Source: Gavia stellata (lineage: Eukaryota; Chordata; Aves; Gaviiformes; Gaviidae). From it: a stretch of DNA of 64,000 nucleotides. Made by a program: the position numbers and the translations under genes. Shown in pieces: positions 14,542 to 61,583 of this stretch. The stretch is from positions 42,915,821-42,979,820 of the forward strand of contig NC_082637.1 of the NCBI RefSeq assembly GCF_030936135.1, written 5' to 3'. The first letter of the stretch is position 1; every line of letters begins with the position of its first letter. The notes under the pieces are model-generated. The model was not told the origin of the DNA. It saw only the letters and a list, made by a program, of their open reading frames with translations, and ran no database searches.

Positions 14542-17500
14542 GAAATTATTTATACAGTAAACTAAATAGAAATTTAAAAAATTATAGACTTGTACCTAAA
14601 AGTGATTGTTTTCTATTCCTTGGAAGGAAAGTATTAAGTTGAGCTGTAATCAAGTCTGTCACTTTTTCTATTCAGAATTGTAGGCTTTCAGTTTCTGGAA
14701 ATTTTTCATTCCAGTAAGCCATTCACTAACTCTCTGTCCAATAGCAATTTAAAAATCTGTAAAGTCAACAAATGAAACCATTGTGAATGCAGTTTATGGC
14801 ATTCTCCCAGGGTCTATGTCCATGCTCTTGGCTCATTCTAATTCTGCAACAACTGCTTTCTGCTAGTCTCATTAAGCAAAATATATTGACATAGTGGCAT
14901 TCAGAAACTTGAGATTTGTTTTCAAAGGGTTGGAAGAATTGAGATGGACAGATAATCAGAAGATGTATCCAGGACTGACAGAGGACTTATTAGTGGTGAA
15001 GGAACAGGTCAGAATGAGACACAGACGTGTGAAAAGTCTGAAGTGGTAAAGCATTTTATCACAGTATGTATTACAGCTACACAAAGGATTGGGGAATAAG
15101 TCAGTTTGGCCTGTCAGTGCTAGAACTAGGAGACCACTAGCACTCTGCCTGTATTTCACATAATGAACTTTCCTGTGGGACTCACTTATTCTCATACCTC
15201 TTTCCCTTATCATTCTCTGATACATTTCCTTGTGAGTGTGGCTTTTCAAGTACTGCAGATAAACTAAATACACTTGTGACACCAGGTACTTTACTGAATG
15301 AAGACCTGGATTAGAGTTCCAGGTCCTGATCTATCATGGACGAGAAACCCTTCTGCTATTAACTTGTAGAATTCACTTGCATTTCACACAAATAATGATG
15401 TTAGACCAAAAACCTTGACCCTACTTTTCCTTATACCTTCTGCTTGCAGAATTTAAACATTCATTTAAAAGCTCTGAATCCAAGTAGACAGGGTACTGCA
15501 TAAACCTGAAACATACAGAGTTTTGTTACACTAAGATACTTAAAATAGAAAGAATTAGTTCAGTGGTCCAAGTCTTGGGAGGCAATGAAATCAGTTTGTG
15601 ATGTGTTGTCCACAAACTTATTAACACACGGGCAGAGAAATTTTGGTTGAAGCAATACTTACAGGCCATGCACACATCCCACTCCACCTCATTTGCCATC
15701 TGGTTTATACAAAGGATGGCACACATGGTATTTTGATGGAGGGAGGGATGAACATGCATGTATGTTCTTCATAACCTGAATATCTCCAACTACTGGTAAA
15801 GTACCATTTTTCTTGTAGAGTAGTCACACATACAGTCACATTGAGCAACTCCAAGAAGTCACCTCTCTCATCTTGATTATAACTTAAAGACAGGTTTTCC
15901 GTGTCTCTCAGACTGGATGTCAGCCAGGGACTCCTTTGTCGGATGCAACAGACAGAATTCCCCAACGCTGCAGCACCTGGTGTATGTGAGAGCAGTGTTA
16001 GGGGAGATGCTGCACAGGTGTTCAAAATCAAGATATTCTTTACAGGGTTACTGATGTACTCACTTGAAGCTCTGTAGAGTGTATAGTCTAATTACTGTCA
16101 TAAAACTACACTAACAGTCTCGTTATTGTGATACCAATCAACATCAAGTTAGACATTCTCCTTTTGGAAATATCTTTATCTTTAAAAGTTTAGCGAATTG
16201 ACATGAACAGCTGTTCAGAGACTATCTGACAGTCTTAGCCATATGCAAGACAGAAAAAAAGAATGCACTGGAATTTTAACCTTTCAATGTGTGGTTATTC
16301 ATGGAGCGCAAGGCTTACGGGTGGAGGAAAGAAAGAAATCCACTGAAAAATGTGGTCTTTCTTCCGGAAAGAAACTTAATGTTATGCAACTTAGAATACC
16401 ACTTTTCTGGCTGTCAGATGCGCCTTAGTTAGGTAATTGCTCTTTCAAGGTCAGTAAGTGCCCTAAGGTCACTGCAGTTGAGATCTCTGGAAGGGATGGT
16501 TACTAAGAAATACATGAAACTGAAAAGTAAGTCCACGTGCCCAGGTTGGTCTGCCTAGCAGAACCGTGTTTCGGGAGCTGAGGCACTCCTCACTGGACGA
16601 AGCAAATACAGTGACTCATCAAGCTACAAGATGCAAGATAAAGAGGCTGAAAAGCATAACCTTTCTGAGTCACATGGCAGCAGCTTAGGATCATCAAGAG
16701 TATTGACTTAGGGGCAGCTGGTAAAGTAATGGTTTATGTGGCATTCGCTGGATTGTATTTGCCATGTGTCAGAATAGCGGGATGTAGGCTGAATTTTACA
16801 CCTCTGAGGCCACAAAGATTCACGCTTTGACAGCTAACAGCGTGTAGCAACTCTAACGAGAAAGTGGTGTGCACCATGACATCAAGGGTTTTTTATTGGT
16901 TCCCAATTAGCTAAAGCCGCCTTCAGCATTTCTGCCCCTGCAGAACTCAGTGGGGAATGACATGGTGCTACGGAGAAGCAAAGAAAATCTTTCAGAAGAT
17001 AGGAAGTTGTAGTCAGTTAGTTAGCCAGTCAGTCAGACCCTTTCATAGGCAGACTGCACAGAAACACTGCACCAATACACCCACTGTACAGGTAAGATAC
17101 TCCTGCAGTCTATGCAGCCTCAAAATGGGACCACATAAGTAAGTAATAGGTTTTAGGAACTGAGGAAACGGAGAATTGTTTTAAATCAATGCATTTTAGA
17201 CAGAGTCAATCTCTGTGGGAGTGTTTAATCTATCAATCATTTTCAGAAGACTCAAGCAGACATCAAAAAAGCATGCAAGGGTGACGGTGCAGAAGGACAG
17301 GTTCTCCCACGAGTGATGCTCTAGTTCTATTAAAATGTATAGATTTTTAATATTCTCTCCTTATAACAACATATAAAATAGGTATGTTGTTTTAAATAGC
17401 AAATTTGATCAAAATACATATTGCTAAGTTTACCAAAAAAATGTGTATCTTGATCTATTTATGAGAAATAGGTGCTTCATTAACTCCTACATCTTTAGCA

Positions 17501-20500
17501 TCTTTGGCGGTTTATATAGGTATTTTTTCTGCCAGGAAGAAAACCACCTCCCTATTTCTGACATGATTTTCCATCATCCTGGTAGCTGACCACCTTCAGT
17601 TTTGTTTGGAAAAGTGACTGACATACCATTCATTTGCAACCTACTGGTGAAATTTTAAAATTACTCAACATTTAATTTGCAGGTCACAGTGACAGCAGTC
17701 ATAGTGACAGACCATATGGGAATTTCCATGTAACCATGGGCATTGTAAATAATGCCATGTCAGCCTGAGTCAGTCTGCTCAAGACAGACTGCTGTTGGTG
17801 ATAGAAGTGCATGCTTTCTTTACACTAATGGTTCAATCTCTGTTACTTGCAGAACTTAAACTAGCAAGTAAATGTTGGGAAATTTCAGCTCTAACAGAAG
17901 CCTCCTCTGAGAAGCAGCTTTCTTTTTCAATAGATCTCAGTGGAGTAAAATTTCTACTCAAAGACCTCGAGGCAGACAAGCAAATCAGTTTTCCTTCTAC
18001 TAAAATGTATTGGGCATAGAATTATTGAAAGCAAAGACTAAAGTAGTATGAGTAGTTTGCAGAAAATGAAGTCTGCAGCAGCTAAACTTGTCTGCATTTA
18101 TTTCTGGTGGCAGAGACCCGTTCTTTTGCTTGCTGTGCAACAGAAGACTAGATAAAGGTCATACTCATGGCTCTCTAACACAGCAAATCAGGACATTAAG
18201 TGCTGGAGAGTTGGGGAAAGGAATTCACCTTCTGTTTTTGTAGCCTAGTGTAAAACAACCGTTTTTTCACATTACCATTAGAATGACTGAAGAGTGAAGA
18301 ATTAAAAGGATCATCCGCTAGGCTACTGAAGTCACAATAACGTTTTCCAACGCTAAGACATACCAAATAATTGAATTATGCATATTTTGCACCTCAACTT
18401 GCGAAATCAGTTTCACTTGCTTGATTGGGGATGCAAGTTTAGCCTTCCATGCCTTGCAGCATTACACTATTCCCCTCTGCTGCATTTTGGAGGTGTCATT
18501 CATATTGAGTGCTCCACAATAGTATGTATTATTCAACTGTTTAACTCCAGTGTAAGGAACTCTTAACCTGCATTACTTTGTAATTTTTGTGACAAATGTT
18601 TAAAGAAGTCTCTTAGAGATACGCTAAAAAAGTCTCTCATACCCAGTTTTTATTTTCCTATTAATCTTGAACAAGTGAACACTCACCTAAATGATTCAAG
18701 AAAGGTTCCTTAGTTTACTTAAGCCTTTCTCTGCTTATGAAATTTGTTGTGCTCATTTACACTCTAACACCATCATCTAGGATGAGTCCTATATAGTTTT
18801 CTGATTTTAAATTGAGAATTCCATTTTGCTATCTTCAGTGGAGTTGCTTTTGTTTCATATTAGCAGAAATGAAATCAGCATGTATGTATGTGAATATGTA
18901 TCGAAAGAGAATTGTTTAATCCATAACCACAGAAATCTTCCACTTGTGCCATCATTTCTATACTTTTCTACAAGAGATGCAAACTATTTCTAGACCATAT
19001 TAAATAATACTGAAAATCAATTAAGCTGTTTTTACAAACATTAGTTGTAACATCATTTGAACACTTCTGACATCTGGTAAAGAATCTTAATAATATGATT
19101 ATGTGTGTAAGATGTATGAGCAAAACTGATTTCTTTTGTCTTAGTACCACAATAGCCTGTTGCAATTCAAGAGGAATAGCTCCATCAGCTAAATTATCGT
19201 GGTATTATTGATTTACACGTTATAAGATTATTACACAAGGGAAGTATCCAATTTGATTACGTTTATATCTGGCCTTTTGCCTCTCAATTACACTCAGGTT
19301 GCTTAACTTAGGTAAAGTCAGATAAAACAGTGAAGTTCTAAAGTACTTGAAGAAAAACCTTAATCATGGATTTTACATTGCAGTCAGTTTCTTGAGCTAA
19401 AATAAATCAGGTCCTATCAGCAACTGTGAAGGTTCTCCTGTAAGACATGCTGAGAAAAGTAGCAATCAAGATATTGATACAAAATGTTGTTCTGCCTTTC
19501 CAAAATCAGCATTTAGAATAAACCAAACATTGTACAGCATAAGATAAAAAAGTAACCTCTAGTATACAATAACTGTACTTGTGTACACAGTTAACTGACA
19601 GTCGTTAAGAGACTCCAGATACTTCATCTTGAGATAAACGGAATTTTATTTTTAGGGAGAGAGTGATGCCTTTTTATAATAAATGTATAAAAGTGCAATA
19701 TCTTAAATACTTACTACATGCAAGTCATCTTTTTTTGTTAGCATCATATAAAGTAATCTTATGTAATAAGTTATCTCTGCAAGAATACATTTGAACTTAT
19801 TGTTGAATTAATGTATCTCTTCAGCTGAGTGCCAATCTGATCATTGCATTAACTACCTCATACAGGACTGTAGAAGAAAAAGCAGATTTTCGGTAACATC
19901 TTGGCAAACACAGTTCTCTATTGACAATGCCAAATGACATATTAAAATGGGTATTTTGGCCCAATCTGGCCCATGTTAGCCTACTATATCCTTCAGTTGA
20001 CTGTATTACTGCTATAGTGTTACAAGTTTTGTTTTCTGAAATGCCTGTCCACAAGGCTAACTGGATTTGCCCCCGATTACAGGAACTTTCTGAAGCTATT
20101 CTTACTCATAATTTGTCTTTAATTTAGCCAGTATAATCAATTCTGTAATTAGTACCAGAACTGAATCTGATATGTCAAGCAACCTTCTCTTTATGGCAAA
20201 CAGGATAAAGGAAAGATACAGAAAAATAATCGGAACAAGATGGCAGGAGGAACATGAAATATTAAGCAAAAAGTGCGTTCTTCTTCAGCTGTATTACACT
20301 TCATTGATTGTTCAATTTTAGCAGACCAATTTACATATAATTCACAAGGATCAGAATGTATTCCAGAATGTACATACATAAAGCAGTACTGTAAAAACAT
20401 TTTCTTTAGATGGCAGGAAGCAATTAATCAGTGTGACAGATGAGTGTGAAAGGAGAAGGAAGGAGTGCATTGGACAAGGACACAGTAAACCTTGAATGTC

Positions 20501-23500
20501 ATGCAGAGTGACAAGGCATTTTAAATACCTCAAGATGGAAAACATTTTTATTTTTTTAAGATCTTACTGGAAATGAACAACTTTTTTTTCTTTTTTTTTT
20601 GGTGAGACAAATGAAAGCCCAATTCTTGTATTTCTCCAACCCTAACACCAAGTGTGACTTGTTGGCTTCAGTTTGACTACAGTTGGGCTTAGTCCATATA
20701 TACACGAACTTGTTCTTCTTAAAGGGGAGAAGAAGAGTTTTCCTTGTCCTATCATTTCTTTTTTTTCCAGGATAAAAATGCAATCAAGACCTTTCAAAGT
20801 GAGAAGAGCAATCCTTCCAAGCCAGAACAGCTAATAGTCCATGAAGTGCATAAAATGAAGGTTTTAGATATTACACATTGTTCAGGAGTAGGTTTTAAAG
20901 GGAGGGGAGTGTTACTCCCTTTTTTCCTAACTTCTAAGCCTTTTGGCCACACAATTCTACCTCTTCCATTTAGTCAGCTTAGTGCTTGTCTGAACCATTG
21001 ATTAGCCAAATCGGCTGAAACCCCTGAAAATTACACTACTAAACCAGCCAAGTAAGAAGAGCAAAAATGAGTAGGGTTTTTCACCCAGTTTATTGGCTGG
21101 CCAAGTGGCAGGGCTGACATAAGGGAGAAGGAAAACTCCACGCAGCTGAGAGCTGGGAACTGAGGAGGTCTTGGAAGGTAGTTCCTTTTGGTAGCAATGA
21201 GCTATGAGCGTCAGCTGCCTTGATACCAGATATTGATACCAGATGCGTTCCTGAGGAGCTAGCAACTGTGTATTTTGTGGTGTCTACAAATACTCTGGAA
21301 CTTCTAGGTGTTCAGGACAGTATCCTACAAAGCGGTTGGCAATCAGGTGATACGATCATAGTATGTGATGTAAGGTGTTACCACAACTATGCACAATTTA
21401 TCACAGTTTCTACATCTATTTCATGTATCTAAATATCACCACTTACACTGTATTTTTGTTGACGTTATCTTCACCGAGACATAAAATAAATCCTTCCCCA
21501 CTGATCCCTCTCTCTCACGTCCTGCAATAGGAAGGAAAAATGAGGAACCATTCACTCAAGTCCTTGCTTAGGCAAACTGTTTGGACTCCGAGAATCTTAC
21601 TTAAACTGCTGTGATCACATAATAGAGAACAAATTAATTTTTGAAACTGGCCTGAAATTCTATTTCTTCAGTAATGAAGATTTGAGATCCACTGATTGTT
21701 GATCAGATATGAGCCGGACTCCTGAAAAGCAACACGTAGGCATCTTTCCATTATTCCTATCATCACAAAGGCGAACAGAAAGATCAAACAAACAGTCTGC
21801 TCTTGCAGTACTACTGCAATCAGCCAAAATGCTTAAGAAATTCACCTCGCCGTCTACAAATTCTGCAAGCTTTCTGTTAGTGAGACATAGACTATTATTT
21901 CTTTCCCCCCATACTTCTGAGTTTCCATTGTACACAAGCGAAAAAAAAAAACCCTTTAGTAATACTGTCAAATGACTGTCTCCACTGTAACAAACCTTAA
22001 ATGTTTTGAACATTCTGGCTGTAATAAAGATATTCTGGAAATTTTAATATTTAGACAATGAGGACAGAGCACGTATAATTAAAAATTAATAATGGAATAC
22101 TAATCTATCCAACATTTATCATAGTAAGAAGCATTCTGGGAGAACAATAAGCCCAAATAATATTTCAGAAAAGCTAAATTTCAAGGAATGAAGATACTAT
22201 AGTACGAAATTATGGCCAAAAATATTGTATTTTTAACCAGCAACATTTTTGAGGGGCAGTAACTGTACAATGTTATTTTTTTTCCAAAAAACCTATTTCT
22301 GTCCCTCAAACAACACACAAGACATGCATTTAAATGACACTTTAAGAACAGCAAATATGAACTTTATTTTTAAATACTGCAAATTTAAAAATGCATCTGA
22401 CCCCTCCCTCCCCTTGGGGGAAAAAAAAAAAGAAGAAAATTGGTCAAATAAGGATTTCCTGCAGCATGGTAAATGAGGAATCCAGCAACAGACTTCAGCT
22501 TAGACTGTATTTTGAGAGCAAAGACCCCCAAACCAACAGATTTACAGTAAGACTGATCTGGCTGACTTTGTATTTTTCACACTATCTTCAAAATCTCCTT
22601 CTACTCCTTTCTTTCCTGCAGCATGGCTACTGTGAAAAAGCTTGAGTTAAATCCCCTTAACTAGCTAAACAGTGACCCTCAATGTATTGTTGACTATGTA
22701 GAAATGTTTCTGGTTTGATTGATAAAACTCAAAATGTTATGGGTAACCAAAAGCCAAAAAAGAGGAAATATCAGTAGCTCCTCTTCTCAAACTAAACGTA
22801 TGGTTTTGCAAGATCTACACTAAACTAACAAACTGGACAGGGACAGGTGGCTTTAGTTGTTTAATGCATACTAAATTTTAGAATTTATGGTTTATGTCAG
22901 AAGAGGGACCGTATTTACAAAGTGAATTTCTAAAATACTGTAGTTAATTACCTACACTAGGACATTTTAATTTCCTAACTTAGGATGGTGTCTCCAAAAC
23001 ATATTTACTTTACTGGTCTCTTAGCTAGAGGTAGGTCATTTGTAGGCCTTGTTAATATGCTATGCATATTAACATATTAGCATTAGTTCACTAATGTAAT
23101 AGCCTGCAGGATAACCATGCACAGAGCTCCAAGAATAGCAGCACATATAATAAAGTAATTGGGTAAATTTTATTTTTTCATGTGGGTTAACATGTCTTTG
23201 TTTTCTCCCTAGTATTTCATTCTTTTGTGAAGAATGTGTAACAAGGAAAGGGTCATGAGGTTGAGTTATCACAAAGTCTTCTGCACCTTAAAACAAAAGG
23301 CTGGGAGTCTAGCAGTGTCTTTATATGCAGCCCTTTTCTCCCCATTTAGAGTTTTTGCAAATCATGCAGTCAATTCTGACTGATATCCAGCATAAAAAGT
23401 CTCTTCTCCACTTTCAAACTTAAAGAAGTGATTCACAATCATGTGGCAGTATGATTAAAAATTACAGTCCATACACCTTGACAATCAAAAGAGTCTGAAT

Positions 23501-24483
23501 TATAAAAAGTAAACTGCCCTTATAGCTGCATCATCCTATATATGTAAGGACAGTGCCAGTTGATTTGTGAAAAAGGCAAGTTTCAGGTTTCTGTAAAACA
23601 CGTATTACAGCTTTCTTGTGCTAGTGAACATCTAAAATACACAGGTTCCCAAGACGTTTTCCTTCCCTCCTCCCCCATTTATGACATTCAAAGAAATCAC
23701 ATAATTTTGGCAAAGTTAAAAGGGTATCTGTCTTGATGTTTTTTGCCTTCAGCTTCATGTTAGAGGCACAAACTTCTGGACTCAAGCACTATAAGGCATA
23801 GTAGAAACCACCAATTAAAACAACAGCAACAACACCACCATCACCACAACGTAATATACTGCAAGTGGGAACAGCTGTGTCATTTAAAAAGGAAATGTTT
23901 TTGTAAACTGTCACACTGCAATGCTGTGTTAGGTGATTCATGTAAAGCTTGCCTTGGCATGCCAAATTTTCTTTTTTTTTTTTTTTTTCCAGAACATGCT
24001 CAAATGATCTAAACATTGCCACAGGTTCAACTTACCTAAAATATACCAGAAGCAGCCCAGTGGCATACACTCTTGAAAACTTTTGCAATCACAATATAAC
24101 TATAAAACATGAGTAAACTTCTGATTTGTTTTTATACAAAACTCAGAACCACATTTCCTTTTCCCCCACCCAATATCCCATAATAAAACAACAAATTAAA
24201 AAAACCCAAACCAACCCAAACCTTTGTTAGACACCACTGTCTTTTTTTTCTTCTCTTTTTTTGGCTACAGTTCCATTTATAGCACTGAATCCAGTGTGGG
24301 CAATATATTCCCAGGTTAAAAGAAGGGATATTATCAACAGTGGAACTGTGAAAACAGCAGCTTTGTTGCATTTATAGCAAGATCAGGACCAATTTTGTAA
24401 TGCTGTATGTAAGAGTCACTGCTCTGATCCCCTATTCAGAACGTCAGTGTCACTTTTTGTAACCTACATCTACCTGCTTTAGC
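14542..24483. other. Intergenic, GNAQ 3' flank; no gene recognised
   Basis: AT-rich DNA between the CR1 cluster and the first plausible GNAQ poly-A site. Its right-hand part may still be 3'UTR if transcription extends further. Small frames on both strands (for example minus 15705-16031, minus 21660-22013) look random. A somewhat more complex, less AT-rich stretch at about 16430-16930 carries several transcription-factor-like motifs. Poly-T tracts occur near 20582-20601 and at 23972-23988. Confidence 0.55.
16430..16930. promoter_or_regulatory. Possible intergenic enhancer (motif-dense stretch)
   Basis: It stands out from its AT-rich surroundings by higher complexity and a cluster of recognisable motifs: TTCAAGGTCA at 16444-16453 with a second AGGTCA at 16466-16471 (nuclear-receptor half-sites), an E-box CACGTG at 16534-16539, an AP-1 consensus TGACTCA at 16612-16618, and an inverted CCAAT (ATTGG) near 16896. 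Any one of these can occur by chance. The call is inference from clustering only. Confidence 0.25.
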
Positions 24484-24489
24484 TTTATT
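24484..24489 (-). terminator. GNAQ: Candidate GNAQ polyadenylation signal (AATAAA)
   Basis: Plus-strand TTTATT, which reads AATAAA on the minus strand, about 2.5 kb downstream of the GNAQ stop. In my reading it is the first canonical hexamer downstream of the stop. A mildly GT-rich stretch follows on the transcript strand. Further hexamers (for example near 22365 and 20548) could serve a longer form; mammalian GNAQ is known for a multi-kilobase 3'UTR. Confidence 0.35.
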
Positions 24490-24668
24490 AAATAAAATGC
24501 TTTACCTGCTTAAAATTGTTAACAATAGTGACTTTTTGGTTGTTGTTGTTACATCTAAGGTTTCTGCAGTTTCTGAAAGACTGTTTGATTGATCTGATGT
24601 TCCGTAGTTTTTCATGGTATTTTTAGGGCAACAGCATATACCCATTAGTACTTACGTACTCTAAGTTT

Positions 24669-24744
24669 ACTTTTCTAATAAAACTTATTAGAAAAGTGAA
24701 AGTAACCTAATGTGAATCTGCCAAATATAAATTAAATTTATATT
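24669..24744 (-). repeat. Two adjacent inverted repeats (hairpins) in presumed GNAQ 3'UTR
   Basis: The first is a perfect 13-bp stem, ACTTTTCTAATAA (24669-24681), with a 3-base loop and its exact reverse complement at 24685-24697. The second, 26 bases further on, is a perfect 10-bp stem AATATAAATT (24724-24733) with a one-base centre and its complement at 24735-24744. Both would form in RNA from either strand. Stems are AT-rich and therefore weak. Confidence 0.8.
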
Positions 24745-27014
24745 ATTCCAATCCTAGATATAATGGTGTAAATTCTAGTAAGATTGGTTTCTACACCGGT
24801 ATAAAACCCTGACAAGATTTAAGCATCATTTTGAATGTGAATGGCCTCTGTCTGGGTGTCTCCAATTTACTTCTACTCAGGAATGTGCAAATGATTTTAT
24901 ACAGCACGATGCTAGTACCGCTCTGTACTATAGTAATTTTTTTGTTTTGTAAATAAAAAACAACAACAAATCCCTAGTCAGAAATAAACTGACAAAATTT
25001 ACATTCTTCTCTCTTAAAAAAGTAAATAAAATAACATTATTTAAAATGTGAATTAGCTATAAGACATACAATACAATTACATAGATACATATCAATACAG
25101 CACATTCAATTTGCCAAAAATTAATGATTACAAAGCCAATATGGATGCTGCCATATATATATATAGATGTATGTACAATGATTATAGCATTCATAATTGC
25201 ACTATACCTACAACCAGTTTTAAATTACAAGGTGTTTTAAGAGGGAGCAAAAAATAGCAACTGTTCTTATTATTGTTGTTTTGGAGTTGGGAGTGTTATG
25301 GATGAAAAACATCTCGTTAGTATTTATGGTTAACTTTGGTAATCAACTAATAAGCCATTTTTTTTTCCACCTCCCATCCACTGCTATGAGGCATCAATTT
25401 CTGTGTTAAGTGCACTCTAGTGCTACTTGGCATTGCAGATAATCAATCCAATTACATGTCTGAACTCCCAAGTTTTCTGTAGCTTGCTAGCAATCATGCA
25501 CCTGGTCAAAAAACACCTTTCAACCTAAGCTGCAGAATAAAGGCTCCTCAATGTGTGCTGCATTTTTGTTGTTAAAAAATTGCACATTTAAATTTCAAGA
25601 ATTATTTTCTGTTTCATTTACATTAATAAATCTTTTCTAAAGAACACTGAGAGAGGCTATTTTGCATGAAAGCCTATCAAATGTCTGTGAATCAGTTAGT
25701 TAACAAGCAACCTTATCAAGAAAGGCTCCTGAATGTGATCTCTCATCAATAGTTTGTTATACAACTAAAGGCGCCTTGATATTATTACAGAAAACAATCT
25801 CATGCCATATCTGACATGAGGAGAGATTTAAACTGTCTTTAAATTAGTAGACCACATGTGTGTGCATGGTGCACCGTGTAGCATATTCACTCACACTGTT
25901 GGTTTTGGCATTAGAAAATGGAACACTTTCTAAAAAAGGGAACATATGAGCTGAAACTGTTTGTTTATCATTTGGCAGTTGACTCAATCAGGTCAGTTCC
26001 CAACCCATCAGTTTGGCATTTCAATCAGTATCTTATGTTTCAAGAGCATTGGTTTTATAAAAAGCCAGATTTGGCAACGTTAATTTTATACAATAAAAAT
26101 ATTTTTTCTACTGTGGAAAAAGAACACTTAAAAAAGCTCTAACTTAAGAAAAAAACCCCACACAACTGAAAAAAACCCCACTGTTTCAGGCTGTAGCCAC
26201 TGGGGAAAATGTAGTGTCTATGACATTTCTATTTGGCATTTGTGAATAAAAGAAGAGAGAAAAAAATGGCACATGGCAATTAAAAAGAGATTCTAACACA
26301 TTCCATGTACATCCCAGGCCGTGTCTTAAATTATTTCATTACTGTCTTCTGTGCACCTTTCTGAACTGTGAAAATATGGTTAAATTTAATATCCGTAGAC
26401 AACTGTAATTCTATTTTGCAATCCCAATGTTCTAGTCCCAAAAGTGAAGACAGAATGAAGACACCCGTGTCAAGAATTTAAAAATCACAGTATCAATACT
26501 TTTGATCCTTCAGAGAAAGTACATACTGTATAATTAGAATGACTGATGACTTAAATTCTGGTGATAGTATTTTCTTGACCAAATCACTCAACAACAAATA
26601 CTTCACCCAGGAATGCAACTGGGGAAAAAAGGCCATTGTACCTTGTAAAAGAAGATAACGGGGGAGGGGAAGGAGAGAGAACGGGTTGGGGAAAGAGGAA
26701 ACCAGCTTGATTTTGCTTCAATAGCAAAAAACTGCTATCTTTTGTAAATGTACGACTGAGAATTTAAAACACGTTGAGTCACAAGGTTTTGCCTAAAAAA
26801 TGAGGAAATGTGCTGTGAATGTACTTCAGCATCTTTTGATTTTCCTCCATATAGTTTAAATAAAATCATAATATTAACTACAAACTCTGTGGACATTCAC
26901 AGAGTCCAGGCCGGCAATAAATTAGTATTATGCAAATTGTTTTCACAGATAATACAGTCCCTCTTGTATATCTTTAATCACGCAAAGTTGGTTTTGGAGG
27001 CCTCCTAGGCACAG

Positions 27015-61583
<34,569 letters not shown>

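Larger units (their letters stand above)
24484..27014 (-). other. GNAQ: GNAQ 3' untranslated region (left limit uncertain)
   Basis: Sequence immediately 3' of the GNAQ stop codon on the minus strand. It is AT-rich, free of recognisable transposons, and carries short simple tracts (TA repeat near 25153-25164) and two hairpin-forming inverted repeats near 24669-24744. Absence of repeats over 2.5 kb fits a UTR under constraint but is not proof. The extent is inferred from the position of the first AATAAA. Confidence 0.5.
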
